Of a DNA stretch of 38,145 nucleotides, positions 16,303-24,700 are shown piece after piece; within the stretch, counting starts at the first letter, position 1; every line of letters begins with the position of its first letter. The notes under the pieces are model-generated. The model searched no databases. It was not told the DNA's origin and saw only the letters and a list, made by a program, of their open reading frames with translations. Made by a program: the position numbers and the translations under genes. Origin of the DNA: Tannerellaceae bacterium (lineage in GTDB: Bacteria > Bacteroidota > Bacteroidia > Bacteroidales > Tannerellaceae); contig JAITRW010000001.1 in the NCBI GenBank assembly GCA_031288175.1, positions 1 to 38,145 on the forward strand, given 5' to 3'.

Positions 16303-16330
16303 TTGAGATGGCGGAATGTTGCTACCTTTG
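16303..16330 (+). promoter_or_regulatory. Bacteroidota promoter for the DUF6242 lipoprotein
   Basis: TTG (16303-16305), 17-nt spacer, then TACCTTTG (16323-16330), matching TAnnTTTG. It lies about 46 nt before the ATG at 16376. The two divergent promoters are packed back to back within 70 bp. Confidence 0.55.
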
Positions 16331-16375
16331 TGGCTCCAATACCGAATAGAGAGATAGAAGGGTGAAAGAAAGGGA

Positions 16376-17620
16376 ATGAAAAAGGAGCTGAACGAGAAAA
16401 AGACAAGGATCTTATTTGCGGGATTGCCGTTGTGGATGTTTCTTTTGGCGTCCTGCCTGGGCGGGAGTGAAGAGGAGTATGAAGTGGAGATACCGAAAGA
16501 TTGCCAGATCGGCGTTTTCACCTTGTCGCATGATTCCATCGTTGCGTTGGGGAAGGCCAAGTTCACGATAGACCAGGTGAACGGGGAAATATTTAACATT
16601 GATTCCCTGCCCTGTGGGACGGAGATCGGTAAGGTAGCCTGTGCGATACAGACGGTGAACGTATATGCCGTATCGCAGGTGCGGATTGTACAGTCGGCGA
16701 CCGGTGATACGGTGACCTTGAAGTCGAAAACGGAGAGTAGTGCAGTGAAATGGACGGCGGAAGATTCGATAGATTTTTCACAGCCGGTAGAGATCATTTT
16801 GAGCGGTATAGATGGGGTGGCGTCAAAGTCTTACGAGGCTAAGGTCAATATCCATCAGCAGGAACCGGAAGAGTTGGTATGGACGTTGTGGGCGGATGAC
16901 TTAACAGGAATAGAACAACTGACTAAATACAACGAAAAATACTACCGTGTCTCGAAAGCCGGATTGGAAGTCGGTTTGTACTCTTCGCTCAACGGCATGG
17001 AATGGGCATCGGTGTCCGGGGGAGAGAGCTGGCGATATCTTCTTGGCAGTATAGAAGGAAGCGCACGGCAGTCGTCTTTCTTGGCGGGTATTTCGCAAAC
17101 GCCTGAGGGAGAGGTGTTTGTATATCTTAACGAAGATAATTTTGAAGAGGGTGATGCAGTGCCTGCTTCTTTCCCGCGTACAGGTTTTGGGAAAGTAAAT
17201 TATACGTCGATGCATTATAACTACCTGCTGTTGGTAGGCGGGCGTGGCGAGGACGGTAAATTATCAAGCGATTGTTGGAGTACTTCGGACGGAAAGGTTT
17301 GGGTAAATCAGACGGAACATAACGGTAGCGGTTTCTCTGCGCGAGAAGGTAGCGTGGTGGTCAACTATGACAACAGGCTATGGCTCTTCGGCGGACAAAC
17401 CGAGAACGGCGGCAGTGACATAATCCTTACTGACATCTATATCTCTTATGATAGAGGCATTAACTGGACGCCTCCTCCTCCGGAAGTCACTTCTACGCCT
17501 TCGGAATTTTTCCCTCCTCCTTTTGCATCGGTTTCCCTGTCTTCCGACAGTTCATACTTCCTCCTGCTCGCTCCTCCGGACAAGGTGTGGCGTGGCGGCA
17601 TTAACCGTCTTTTGTGGTGA
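16376..17620 (+). CDS. DUF6242-like lipoprotein with kelch-like repeats
   Basis: A 414-residue protein with a lipoprotein signal: hydrophobic segment at about 12-25 and lipobox LLASC with Cys27. The acidic stretch right after the Cys (LGGSEEEYE) resembles the export signal of surface-exposed Bacteroidota lipoproteins. An N-terminal beta domain (about 40-160) ends in SKSYEAKVNIHQQEPEELVW. The C-terminal half has kelch-like GG segments (LLVGGRGEDG, LWLFGGQTENGG) and ends VWRGGINRLLW, typical of DUF6242 as I recall it. The function is unknown. It is followed after 48 nt by the DUF58 gene, so it may be co-transcribed with the Bat-like genes. Base use shifts toward C in the last 200 nt. Confidence 0.75.
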   Translation: MKKELNEKKTRILFAGLPLWMFLLASCLGGSEEEYEVEIPKDCQIGVFTLSHDSIVALGKAKFTIDQVNGEIFNIDSLPCGTEIGKVACAIQTVNVYAVSQVRIVQSATGDTVTLKSKTESSAVKWTAEDSIDFSQPVEIILSGIDGVASKSYEAKVNIHQQEPEELVWTLWADDLTGIEQLTKYNEKYYRVSKAGLEVGLYSSLNGMEWASVSGGESWRYLLGSIEGSARQSSFLAGISQTPEGEVFVYLNEDNFEEGDAVPASFPRTGFGKVNYTSMHYNYLLLVGGRGEDGKLSSDCWSTSDGKVWVNQTEHNGSGFSAREGSVVVNYDNRLWLFGGQTENGGSDIILTDIYISYDRGINWTPPPPEVTSTPSEFFPPPFASVSLSSDSSYFLLLAPPDKVWRGGINRLLW

Positions 17621-17668
17621 ATCTTTCCATAGTTTTTGGGACGAATATACGGACAAGCGATCATCTGT

Positions 17669-18538
17669 ATGGAAACGAGTGAATTATTGAAGAAAGTACG
17701 TCAGATAGAGATAAAAACGCGAGGACTGTCTAAGAATGTGTTTGCGGGGCAGTATCATACGGCGTTTAAGGGGCGCGGTATGGCGTTTAGCGAGGTGCGG
17801 GAATACCAGTATGGGGACGATATCAGGGACATAGACTGGAACGTGACGGCGCGCTATGTGCGGCCTTACGTCAAGGTGTTTGAAGAGGAGCGTGAGCTGA
17901 CGGTGATGTTGCTAGTAGATGTGTCGGGGAGCCGGAATTTTGGTACGGTCAATGTCACAAAAAAAGAGGTAATGACGGAGATTGCGGCGACCTTAGCGTT
18001 CTCAGCCATTCAAAACAATGACAAGATTGGGGTAATATTCTTTTCCGACCGAATAGAGAAGTTTATCCCGCCACAGAAAGGACGCAAGCATATCTTATAC
18101 ATTATCCGTGAATTGATTGATTTTCAGCCGGAAGCACGGAAGACGGATATTGGAGCTGCCTTACGATACCTGACAAATGTGATCAAAAAGCGATGTACGG
18201 CGTTTATAATATCGGATTTTGTGGATGAGGGCGCTTTTGGAGATGCATTGACGATAGCGAACAGGAAACATGATGTTGCTGCCATACAGGTGTATGACGG
18301 AAGAGAGACGGAACTTCCTCCGGTAGGATTGCTTAAAGTGCGGGATGCCGAGACAGGCGCCGAACGCTGGATAGATTCTTCCTCGGTTCGTGTCCGGGAG
18401 ATGTACCACGACTGGTGGGCGCGACGGCAGTCAGAGGCAGAGGCAGCATTTAAAAGGAGCGGAGTAGATGCGGTATCCGTGCGTACGGAAGAAGATTACG
18501 TGAAGGCATTGCTGGGCTTATTTGCACGGAGAACTTGA
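17669..18538 (+). CDS. DUF58 domain protein of the Bat locus
   Basis: A 289-residue cytoplasmic protein with the DUF58 core: FKGRGMAFSEVREYQYGDDIRDIDWNVTAR, then a VWA-like fold starting LLVDVSGS. DUF58 proteins usually accompany a MoxR ATPase and VWA membrane proteins and are thought to act as chaperone-like or envelope-stress factors. The ATG at 17669 was chosen because METSELLKKVRQIE is the usual start; the upstream extension is unconserved. No moxR is found upstream; the preceding gene is the DUF6242 lipoprotein. Confidence 0.9.
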   Translation: METSELLKKVRQIEIKTRGLSKNVFAGQYHTAFKGRGMAFSEVREYQYGDDIRDIDWNVTARYVRPYVKVFEEERELTVMLLVDVSGSRNFGTVNVTKKEVMTEIAATLAFSAIQNNDKIGVIFFSDRIEKFIPPQKGRKHILYIIRELIDFQPEARKTDIGAALRYLTNVIKKRCTAFIISDFVDEGAFGDALTIANRKHDVAAIQVYDGRETELPPVGLLKVRDAETGAERWIDSSSVRVREMYHDWWARRQSEAEAAFKRSGVDAVSVRTEEDYVKALLGLFARRT

Positions 18539-18563
18539 AGACGAAGAGAAGCGGGTAAGAGCT

Positions 18564-19565
18564 ATGAAGTGTAGAATGAGAAGGATGACGAAAGTGTGGG
18601 TGGTGGTATGGGCAGTGGTAATGTCGGCATCGGCACGGTACACGAAGGTGGAAATGTCGATAGCACCCTCGGCGATACTGATTGGAGAACAGGCGGTTGT
18701 GACGGTGACGGTAACGTCGGAGGCGGACAGTCGCGTGCAAGTAATTCTGCCGACAGACACGCTGATGTTGGGCATAGAAATAGTGGAGACATCGGGATGG
18801 GATACGTCGGCGGTGGAGAACGGCCGAGTAACGATGCGCCAAGAGTTGAGGGTGACTTCGTTCGATTCCTCGCTTTATTTGTTGCCTCCTATTGTGGCGG
18901 TAGATCTTAACGATACGGTGTTTTCCAATCAGGAAGCCCTAAAAGTGTCAACCGTTCCGGATGTGGATATAGCTCACCCTGAAAATTTTTATGACATCAA
19001 AACGCTTTGGGAACCGCCTTTTGTATGGAAAGATTATTTGGGGTACTTGTTATGGTTCTTGTTAGCATTGACATTGGGAGGGGTGACATGGTATGGGATA
19101 AAGTATTGGCGTCGACGAAAGTCATTGCTTCCGGAAAAAGATGAACCGAAGATACCGGCGCATGAACGAGCCCTCAAAGCTTTGGAAGAAATCAAACAGC
19201 AGAAATTATGGCAACAAGGAAAGAATAAAGAATATTATACTGGGGTGACAGATACGCTTCGGCATTACATATCGGAACGTTTTGATATGGATGCGATGGA
19301 AATGACCTCCGGTGAGATACTTGACGGTATTCATGGTGTACACGATGCGGATTCTGTTTACCGTAATCTTGAACAGGTTCTCACGCTTGCCGATTTCGTC
19401 AAGTTTGCGAAGAAAATACCTCTGTCCGACGAAAACGATCTTAGTATGAAGAATGCCTTTCTTTTCGTTGAAGAGACTAAGGTTACGCTCCCGCTTGCCG
19501 AAGAAGCGAAAACAACAGACGGGGCAGTAGAAGAGAAAGTAGATAGGGTACAAAAAGAGGAGTGA
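18564..19565 (+). CDS. Bat-locus membrane protein (DUF4381/BatD-like)
   Basis: A 333-residue protein with an N-terminal signal segment (VWVVVWAVVMSASA). An extracytoplasmic beta-rich domain covers about residues 25-150 and a single membrane segment about 170-190 (YLGYLLWFLLALTLGGVTWYG). The cytoplasmic tail begins WRRRK and contains HERALKALEEIKQQKLWQQGKNKEYYTGVTDTLRHYI. That tail pattern is typical of the gene between DUF58 and batA in Bacteroides Bat operons. The ATG at 18564 was chosen because it lies after the DUF58 stop; an upstream ATG overlaps DUF58 by 17 nt. The molecular role is unknown. It is 6 nt before batA. Confidence 0.75.
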   Translation: MKCRMRRMTKVWVVVWAVVMSASARYTKVEMSIAPSAILIGEQAVVTVTVTSEADSRVQVILPTDTLMLGIEIVETSGWDTSAVENGRVTMRQELRVTSFDSSLYLLPPIVAVDLNDTVFSNQEALKVSTVPDVDIAHPENFYDIKTLWEPPFVWKDYLGYLLWFLLALTLGGVTWYGIKYWRRRKSLLPEKDEPKIPAHERALKALEEIKQQKLWQQGKNKEYYTGVTDTLRHYISERFDMDAMEMTSGEILDGIHGVHDADSVYRNLEQVLTLADFVKFAKKIPLSDENDLSMKNAFLFVEETKVTLPLAEEAKTTDGAVEEKVDRVQKEE

Positions 19566-19571
19566 AAAAAG

Positions 19572-20564
19572 ATGAGTTTTGCGCATCCGGAGTATTTGTA
19601 TATGGCGCCGGCGGTGATTCTTCCGTTGGCAGGATGGTATGTGTACAGGTTAAAGAAGGGCCAGTCAGGGTTACAACTGTCATCAGGGGCTGCGTTTGCG
19701 GGCCAAAAGGCGTCGTCATGGAAGGTTTACTTGCGGCACATACCTTTTGTATTACGCATGGCGGCAATCGTTGTCACGGCCATTATTCTTGCCAGGCCGC
19801 AATCTACAGATAGCTGGCAAAATTCCTCCACCGAGGGGATTGATATTATGCTGGCGATGGATATATCGGGTAGTATGTTGGCGGAAGACCTGAAACCGAA
19901 TCGCTTGGAAGCCGCTAAAGATGTAGCCGCTTCGTTCATCAACGGACGAGCAAACGATAACATCGGATTGGTGATTTTCTCTGCCGAGAGTTTTACGCAG
20001 TGTCCGCTTACAACCGATCATACCGTACTTATCAATTTGTTTAAGGATATCCGTAGCGGTATGATACAGGACGGTACGGCTATCGGATTAGGGCTTGCCA
20101 ATGCCGTCAGCCGCATTAAGGATAGTCAGGCCAAATCCAAGGTGATCATCTTGCTCACCGACGGCTCGAATAATACGGGAGAGATAGCCCCTGTCACTGC
20201 CGCCGACATTGCGCACACCTTCGGTATCCGTGTTTATACCATTGGAGTGGGTACACAGGGGACAGCCCCTTATCCTTTCCAGACCCCTTACGGTGTACAG
20301 TATCAAAATGTGCCGGTAGACATTGACGAGGCGACGTTGCAACAAATAGCCCTTATTACCGGCGGAAAATATTTCCGCGCAACGGACAACGCCAGCCTAC
20401 GCGCTATTTATTCCGAGATCGACCAGATGGAGAAGACCAAGATCAGTGTACAAGAATATAACCGCAAACAGGAAGAATACAAGGATTGGGCGCTCCTCCT
20501 CTTTGCCCTTCTTCTTGTAGAGATAATCCTTCGGTATACTCTTTTGCGCACCCTTCACAGTTAA
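19572..20564 (+). CDS. batA: BatA-like VWA membrane protein
   Basis: A 330-residue membrane protein with hydrophobic segments at about 11-25, 58-75 and 308-326 and a von Willebrand A domain between them. The MIDAS motif is DISGS (Asp97, Ser99, Ser101), with LLTDGSNNTGEI further on. In Bacteroides the batA-E genes support aerotolerance and envelope integrity. Here batA is the last gene: a convergent FHA gene ends 14 nt downstream, so batB to batE do not follow. BatA and BatB are close paralogues, so the exact letter is less certain than the family. Confidence 0.87.
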   Translation: MSFAHPEYLYMAPAVILPLAGWYVYRLKKGQSGLQLSSGAAFAGQKASSWKVYLRHIPFVLRMAAIVVTAIILARPQSTDSWQNSSTEGIDIMLAMDISGSMLAEDLKPNRLEAAKDVAASFINGRANDNIGLVIFSAESFTQCPLTTDHTVLINLFKDIRSGMIQDGTAIGLGLANAVSRIKDSQAKSKVIILLTDGSNNTGEIAPVTAADIAHTFGIRVYTIGVGTQGTAPYPFQTPYGVQYQNVPVDIDEATLQQIALITGGKYFRATDNASLRAIYSEIDQMEKTKISVQEYNRKQEEYKDWALLLFALLLVEIILRYTLLRTLHS

Positions 20565-20578
20565 CGGCTAAGACGGAC

Positions 20579-21235
20579 TTACTGCGGGTCTGCCCGTTTC
20601 CAGACAGCCTTGCAGGCAGGACACCGTCCCCTACTTGCCAGGACCTCCCACGGTTGTTCACCGAACGACGCTCCACATTTAGGACACACGTACTTTGTAC
20701 GGAAGTCCGTGATTTTCTCTTGTAACAAACCGGGTATCTTTGCCGATTGTCGCGCTCCCAGGTAGATCCCTGCGGAAGGGAGGCATATCATTGCCACTAA
20801 ACCTATGCCTGACAATAAAGAATTACCTTTTCCCACTATTCCCATCACAAGCCCCCCGATTCCCAGAAAGGCCAACGGTAACGTCTGCAACAATCGTACT
20901 TTAAATATACCGGACGACTGTATCCGCACTTTCTCTGCTAGAAACGCCTCGTAGGTTCCTTTTAAGGCTTCAAATTCTGTGCTGTAATCGCCTGCTGCAT
21001 GCAGGATATCCGTTAATGTCCTCACACAATCCTCTCCCCCAAACATGATGCGGTCTACCTCCCTCACCGGCCGACGTAACACTTGTTTCCCGTTCACAAA
21101 TGTCCCGTTTGTGGATCCGGCATCTTCCAGCATCCAAATTCCTTCCTCCGTTCGTACCAACTGCGCATGATAACGACTTACATAGTCTCCCGTCACTACG
21201 GCATCGTTGTCTCCGGCCTTTCCAATCCGAATCAT
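20579..21235 (-). CDS. FHA domain protein with membrane hairpin and C-terminal zinc ribbon
   Basis: A 218-residue protein. Residues 1 to about 75 form an FHA phosphothreonine-binding domain (VSRYHAQL, then STNGTFVNG). Two hydrophobic segments follow at about 118-136 and 141-158. The C-terminus holds a zinc ribbon CPKCG...CPACK near 189-212. Its ATG overlaps the stop of the LytTR gene (ATGA), showing translational coupling. A phospho-dependent signalling role is inferred from the FHA domain. No Ser/Thr kinase lies in the window. The partner protein is unknown. Confidence 0.85.
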   Translation of the reverse strand: MIRIGKAGDNDAVVTGDYVSRYHAQLVRTEEGIWMLEDAGSTNGTFVNGKQVLRRPVREVDRIMFGGEDCVRTLTDILHAAGDYSTEFEALKGTYEAFLAEKVRIQSSGIFKVRLLQTLPLAFLGIGGLVMGIVGKGNSLLSGIGLVAMICLPSAGIYLGARQSAKIPGLLQEKITDFRTKYVCPKCGASFGEQPWEVLASRGRCPACKAVWKRADPQ

Positions 21236-21621
21236 TCTTCCGTATTAGTCTCGCTTGATGATTGTTCGTTTTCTCTTTCCAACAGTGTTTTCAATGCCTT
21301 GAGCGGTATCTTCGACACGATTAATTCCCTGGGCTTCCCATTGTCCAACAACAATAACCTTTGCTTAGGGATATTGATTTGTAATACCTGACTTTTGTTA
21401 ATGATATGACTTTTTCCTACTCTCACCAGGTATAATCTTTCTTCTTTGAGTTGACGGTCTAAAAGTTCTTCGATTTTCCCAATATTTATAGCGAGCGAGA
21501 ATTGGATACCTCCTTCCATCAGCAGCTTGCAACGCGTCTTATTTGCTTCAAAATAAAGAATCCGTTCCGGCTTGACCCTGAGCAGTTCATCCCTCGTTCG
21601 CATCACCAGATACCTCTCCAT
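21232..21621 (-). CDS. stand-alone LytTR DNA-binding protein
   Basis: A 129-residue protein in which residues about 12-115 form a LytTR DNA-binding domain (RVKPERILYFEAN..RCKLLM, RLYLVRVGKSHIINKSQVLQINIPKQRLLLLDNGK). There is no receiver or sensor domain, so control by a histidine kinase is not evident. The downstream FHA gene overlaps by 4 nt, suggesting they work together. LytTR proteins bind direct repeats in promoters; the large secreted protein gene starts 160 bp away in the opposite direction and is a possible target, by inference only. Confidence 0.87.
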   Translation of the reverse strand: MERYLVMRTRDELLRVKPERILYFEANKTRCKLLMEGGIQFSLAINIGKIEELLDRQLKEERLYLVRVGKSHIINKSQVLQINIPKQRLLLLDNGKPRELIVSKIPLKALKTLLERENEQSSSETNTEE

Positions 21622-21658
21622 ATATTTATTATTGTGCCCCGATACGGAAACTCTTATG

Positions 21659-21666
21659 CAAATGTA
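21659..21666 (-). promoter_or_regulatory. Bacteroidota -7 box for the LytTR-FHA pair
   Basis: The minus strand reads TACATTTG followed by C, matching TAnnTTTG(C), about 38 nt before the LytTR ATG at 21621. No clear -33 TTG is visible. Confidence 0.45.
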
Positions 21667-21682
21667 AGTAAAAAAGGGAACG

Positions 21683-21715
21683 TTTTGTATATTAGGGGTA
21701 GAGTAATTACCTTTG
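21683..21715 (+). promoter_or_regulatory. Bacteroidota promoter for the 2148-residue secreted protein
   Basis: TTTTG (21683-21687), 20-nt spacer, then TACCTTTG (21708-21715). This is the best match to the phylum consensus in the window. It gives a leader of roughly 60 nt before the ATG at 21781. Confidence 0.6.
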
Positions 21716-21780
21716 TAATGATTTTTGACGTTGTTTTTCCGGTCGGGACGATATAGACTTGGAAACGAAAATGGTTTATT

Positions 21781-24700
21781 ATGAGAAAGTTAATATTTTC
21801 CTTTCTAGTAGGAAGTGTGGTATTCCTGCATCTTTCGGCTCAAGTAAATACACGGTTTGAAAGCAATGGTTATTGGTATCATATCATAAACGATACAATT
21901 GACAACGGAACAGGCGGGCAAGTCCTCCTCTCTTGGCGTAATCAACCGGGAGGTAGCGGTAACGCAACGACACCAGCGCCGACTTATGATATTAATCTCC
22001 GTAAGGTAGTTGTCTGTGATTCGGTTTCACGGCCAAATTGTCGGGCAAAATATAAGGTCGTAGGTATTGAAGCCAGCGCTTTTTTTGCTTGTGGAGAGAT
22101 AGACAGTGTACTCTTTCCGGCCGGAAAATCGTTCTTTGTCGGTAATCATGCCTTTCAGTATTGCAAAAAACTAAAGGAAGTGGTTAGCTATGATCCATCC
22201 GGCGTCAATGGAAATGATAATAGAGATACGACTTTATATAAAGGCTTCTCTTCTTCCATAGATTCTATCGGGATATTCGCCTTTTCAGATTGTGGATTTA
22301 CAAAACTTGACTTTGCGGCTGATACTACGAAAGGACATGCTTCTCAATTGGATACTATCCGGGGAGGTACTTTCTCAGATTGTGTGGCGCTGGATTCGGT
22401 AATCATCGGAAAACAGGTAAAGCATATTCGTTCGGAAGCTTTTGCCAATTGTAAGAAACTGAAGTTCGTCCGTTTTGATCAGTTTGGTCAGATTGATCCG
22501 TCTGGTCAGGGAGCGGAAATTTTCGGGGGAACGTTGCTGCTTGATACATTGGCATTTACAAAAAGTGACTCCATCGTACATATCCATGTCAGACGGAAAG
22601 ATGTTCCCATTTTGCAAGAGAGTAAATCATTGAAGTCCATATTTAAAGGTATCAACGATACGTGTGTGCTATACGCACCGTTTAGATTCTTTAACAACTA
22701 TAAAAATGAGAATGGAATTTCTTCTCAAAATTGGGGGCAATGGGAAGATATAAGGCCTTCGTATGCAGTGACCATCACGAAAAAGAAAGAGTTCCTTTAT
22801 CCGCAGCGAATAGATAGTGTCCGGTATACCCTCACTCATTGCGGAGATTCTTTTTCTCTTGTAGAAAAAGGGAGGGTAACATGGAGTATTGATCAGGCTA
22901 TTGCTTCCGTGACGAATAGATCATTACTGTCGGGAGATAATGTAGAAGACTATGTAGCGGAAATAACCACACATTCTCCCGGAAAGGCGTACATCAAAGG
23001 CTCATTAGGAGGAGAGTATACACTGGGAGAGGGCGTTGCCCCTGATTCTTTCCTCTTGACGGTGAAGAATGTGATTGATGTGACGATAAAAAGGATGAAT
23101 GGAGAGACCTCCCCTATTTCGAATAACGATACAGTATTTATCCACGTGAATAACAGGGATACGTTGAAGACTTCCCTTCGTTTTTACGGGACGCCGAATG
23201 CGGAGGAAGTGAAAGACTTGTTGGTGGAATGGAAAGAATCCCATACAATGCAGGCTGGGGACGGAACGCCGTACATCTCCCGTGTTGTGAAGGAGGATAC
23301 CACCTTCATCTATTCCTCGGGGCACGACACGGCGACTTACGTAGTGAAGGTAAAAAACACGGACTTTTCGGCAGATTCGTTTTCCTTCACGGTTATCTCT
23401 CCCAGGATAGAGGTGACACTTTCCTCTACAAAGGACGTGGATAACAATAAAATAGATTCCATAGACGTCTATCGGGCTACTTTCCTGTCCGTTGCCGATA
23501 CTTCCCGATTTACGGTAGGAGAGGAAGAAGACAAAAAAGCGCCCTATCCTTTCGTGTGGAAGATCGTAGAAAACAAAAAAGATGCAGATGGAAGGCCTGT
23601 AGCCGATACGAGTACCGTCCCGAGCGGAATTTACAAAGGTAAGTTGCGGGTAAAGGCGCGAAGACCGGGAACGTTCAAGATCATCGCCCTGACGGCGACC
23701 AAAGACAGCGTCCCTTCCGATACTTTTACGGTAGTTGTGAAGAAACCGGAGATCAGTGTAAAGATTAATGCGGCTAATAAGTACAAAGATCATTTACAAG
23801 GCAGTGTCCCCGCAGATAAGGATACCCTCACCATTCCTGTGAACCATATTGATACGGTATACCCCATAGTGACGTTCTTCAAGAAAGATATAAAAGAGAT
23901 ACAAAATATTGCCACTGCCTACAACGGTAACGTAAATAATCCGGAATGGGGTGATTGGGACAATAAGGCAACTGAGTACATCCGGGAATTAACCCGTTTA
24001 GACAGTCTGGTTACGTGGACAGTAAAACAGATACGAGAAGGAGAGGACAGCCTCATCAGGTGCAGTCAGTATAATGATACCGACAGCGCCCTGTTGAAAG
24101 GGCTCAGGCATAAGGGTGGGAATACGGAAGTCATCGCCACATATTCTTTCTTAAATACGGCGTATCGCGATACCCTCAATGTGATCGTGCCTCCCATTCA
24201 GGCGGTGATATATGACAGGTATGGAGATGGAGTAAGTTGGGGGAATCCTCTTCCGAACAAAGAAGAGAACCCGAAAAGAGCTTATTTGAATCGGAAAGAT
24301 ACCATAGGCGTATATATTTCCTATATAGGTACGCCCTCCTCGAATGCACCGGCAGGAACTCTCCATTTCTCAATTTTAGGCGCCGGTCTAAAAATAGATT
24401 CCGTCTGTTGGACATCCCTGGACAAAGATGTAGCCCTTGTAAACGATTCCGGCATAGTGACCTTTATAGACACAGGGGCGGTACAGATCTGCGTGACGAC
24501 ACTTTGGAAATCCGGAGATCAATACGTGAAAGGAGTGTCCGATACGGTTGGGTTTAAGGTCTCCGTACCGGAGATAACATTATCATGGGAACCTATCACG
24601 AGTCGTTTAGATAATGAGGGGAACAAGGAGAATCCCGATACAATTCGACTGAGTGAAAGTGATACTGTCCGTGTAATTCTTACGTGTGATGGCCTGATCG

